A DNA stretch of 14,620 nt from Pseudomonadota bacterium (GTDB lineage Bacteria; Pseudomonadota; Gammaproteobacteria; Enterobacterales; Enterobacteriaceae), in assembly GCA_023454395.1 (NCBI GenBank), contig JAEYFY010000162.1, positions 1 to 14,620 of the forward strand, in the 5' to 3' direction. A program made the translations under genes and the position numbers. The notes under the pieces were generated by a model, which was not told the DNA's origin, ran no database searches, and worked only from the letters and a program-made list of their open reading frames with translations. Of this stretch, positions 13,198-14,620 are shown in pieces. How positions within the stretch are numbered: position 1 is the first letter of the stretch; every line of letters begins with the position of its first letter.

Positions 13198-14592
13198 ATG
13201 GCACTCACTCAACACCCAAAAAAAATGAGAAAAGGGGTGATCGAAGATTGGCACCCTGAAGATAAAGCTTTTTGGGAAAAAACTGGTCAAAAGATCGCTT
13301 CACGCAATTTATGGATTTCTGTTCCTTGTTTACTCTTATCATTCTGCGTATGGATGCTTTTTAGTGCAGTTGCAGTAAATTTGAACAAAGTCGGCTTTAA
13401 CTTTACCACAGATCAGCTATTTATGCTGACTGCGCTGCCTTCTGTTTCTGGTGCTATTTTGCGCGTTCCTTATTCATTTGTTATTCCAATCTTTGGTGGT
13501 CGTCGCTGGACTGCAATTAGTACCGTATTCCTCATCATCCCTTGTATTTGGCTTGGCTTTGCAGTGCAAGATACCACAACGACTTACTCAACCTTTATTG
13601 TGATTTCACTGCTATGTGGTTTCGCAGGTGCAAACTTTGCTTCCAGTATGGCAAATATCAGCTTTTTCTTCCCTAAAGCACGCCAAGGCGGTGCATTAGG
13701 ATTAAATGGTGGGTTAGGTAATCTTGGCGTAAGTGTTATGCAATTAATCGCCCCATTAGTTATTGGTGTGGGTGTTTTTGCAATGTTTAGTGGCCCCGGT
13801 GTTGTTCAACCTGATGGTTCGCACTTATGGTTAGAAAATGCGGCATGGGTTTGGGTGCCTTTCTTATTGTTTTTTACCTTTGCTGCTTGGTTTGGCATGA
13901 ATGATCTTGCCGCGAATAAAGCCTCGTTAAGCCAGCAATTACCCGTATTAAAACGGGGTCACCTCTGGCTATTAAGCATTTTATATCTGTGTTCTTTTGG
14001 TTCATTTATTGGTTTCTCTGCGGGTTTTGCAATGTTATCAAAAACCCAATTCCCAGATATCGTTATTCTGCATTATGCCTTCTTTGGACCTTTATTAGGG
14101 GCTTTAGCACGTCCTGTCGGTGGTGCGCTTTCTGATAAATTTGGTGGCATTCGAGTTACGCTGATTAACTTTATCCTCATGGCAATATTCTCTGCATTAC
14201 TCTTTTTAACGCTACCTGAAAACGGTGCTGGTGGTTCGTTTATCGCCTTCTACGGTGTCTTTATGGTGCTGTTTTTAACCGCGGGTTTAGGCAGTGGTTC
14301 TACATTCCAAATGATTGCCGTGGTGTTTAGAAAAGTCACTGTTGATCGCATGAAAGCTCAAGGTGCCACCGATGAAGCGGCTCAAAAAGAAGCGGTAACA
14401 GAAAGTGCCGCAGCACTTGGCTTTATCTCTGCCATTGGTGCAATTGGTGGTTTCTTTATTCCTAAAGCCTTTGGTACATCACTGGCTATGACTGGCTCTC
14501 CTGCCGGTGCCATGAAAATCTTTGTTCTATTTTATATCGCCTGCGTCTTGATCACTTGGTTGGTCTATGGACGTAAACACAATAAACAATAA
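13198..14592 (+). CDS. narK: nitrate/nitrite transporter NarK
   Basis: A 464-residue major facilitator superfamily protein of the nitrate/nitrite porter group with 12 expected membrane helices; E. coli NarK has 463. Substrate-binding arginines fall at the same numbers as in E. coli: Arg89 in ILRVPYSF and Arg305 in GALARPVGG. Both nitrate signatures are intact: GGLGNLGVSVMQ (171-182) and GFISAIGAIGGFFIPKAFG (408-426). It moves nitrate in and nitrite out across the inner membrane during anaerobic nitrate respiration. The ATG has CGAGG 5 nt upstream. It is divergent from narXL; nitrate reductase genes would be expected after the window, but only 28 bp of unassigned sequence follow its stop. Confidence 0.98.
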   Translation: MALTQHPKKMRKGVIEDWHPEDKAFWEKTGQKIASRNLWISVPCLLLSFCVWMLFSAVAVNLNKVGFNFTTDQLFMLTALPSVSGAILRVPYSFVIPIFGGRRWTAISTVFLIIPCIWLGFAVQDTTTTYSTFIVISLLCGFAGANFASSMANISFFFPKARQGGALGLNGGLGNLGVSVMQLIAPLVIGVGVFAMFSGPGVVQPDGSHLWLENAAWVWVPFLLFFTFAAWFGMNDLAANKASLSQQLPVLKRGHLWLLSILYLCSFGSFIGFSAGFAMLSKTQFPDIVILHYAFFGPLLGALARPVGGALSDKFGGIRVTLINFILMAIFSALLFLTLPENGAGGSFIAFYGVFMVLFLTAGLGSGSTFQMIAVVFRKVTVDRMKAQGATDEAAQKEAVTESAAALGFISAIGAIGGFFIPKAFGTSLAMTGSPAGAMKIFVLFYIACVLITWLVYGRKHNKQ

Positions 14593-14620
14593 TGACGAAT
14601 TATACGCAATGTGAGAGCGC

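Noticed and set aside
1..14620. Defence system, prophage, insertion sequence or CRISPR array
   Set aside because: No transposase, integrase, terminal repeats, regular spacers or defence domains are seen; all genes are metabolic, transport or regulatory.

Overview
The window looks like a chromosomal segment of an AT-rich enterobacterium of the Morganellaceae, most likely Proteus. The 5S rRNA is of gamma-proteobacterial type, NarX, NarL and NarK closely resemble the E. coli proteins as I remember them, and base composition is low-GC throughout. The genus is inferred from memory of related sequences, not from a search. There is no sign of insertion sequences, phage, tRNA genes or CRISPR.

Layout. 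(1) 1-260: the end of an rRNA operon, with a complete 5S gene and its terminators. (2) 266-925, minus: a GntR/FCD repressor-type regulator. (3) 926-1393: a 468-bp divergent control region with a near-consensus sigma-54 promoter, two NtrC-like enhancer sites 30 bp apart, an IHF-like site and several palindromes. (4) 1394-7612, plus: a tight five-gene operon made of an NRAMP-fold transporter without metal-ligand motifs, PxpA (LamB/YcsF), a DUF1445/YcsI protein, a fused PxpB-PxpC, and a biotin carboxylase fused to a biotin carrier domain. It ends in a strong terminator at 7647-7687. (5) 7795-8592: a TauE/SafE (TSUP) permease. (6) 8697-8927: an unrecognised 76-residue protein. (7) 8966-9406 (minus) and 9517-10419 (plus): a PACE-family (AceI-like) efflux protein divergent from a LysR regulator, the same arrangement as aceI/aceR. 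(8) 10416-12900, minus: narXL, and 13198-14592, plus: narK, divergent across a promoter region with an FNR site and NarL heptamers.

How the genes work together. The operon at 1394-7612 is best read as a 5-oxoproline (pyroglutamate) or related lactam scavenging system. The transporter would import the substrate, PxpA with PxpBC would open the ring to glutamate, and the promoter architecture (sigma-54 plus NtrC-like sites) suggests induction under nitrogen limitation, with the divergent GntR protein adding substrate control. The unexplained part is the biotin carboxylase-carrier protein. PxpBC is homologous to the carboxyltransferase half of urea carboxylase, so the two proteins together rebuild the complete domain set of a biotin-dependent carboxylase. 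This is the strongest candidate for an incompletely described system here.

The narK-narXL block is a standard nitrate-sensing and nitrate/nitrite transport module.
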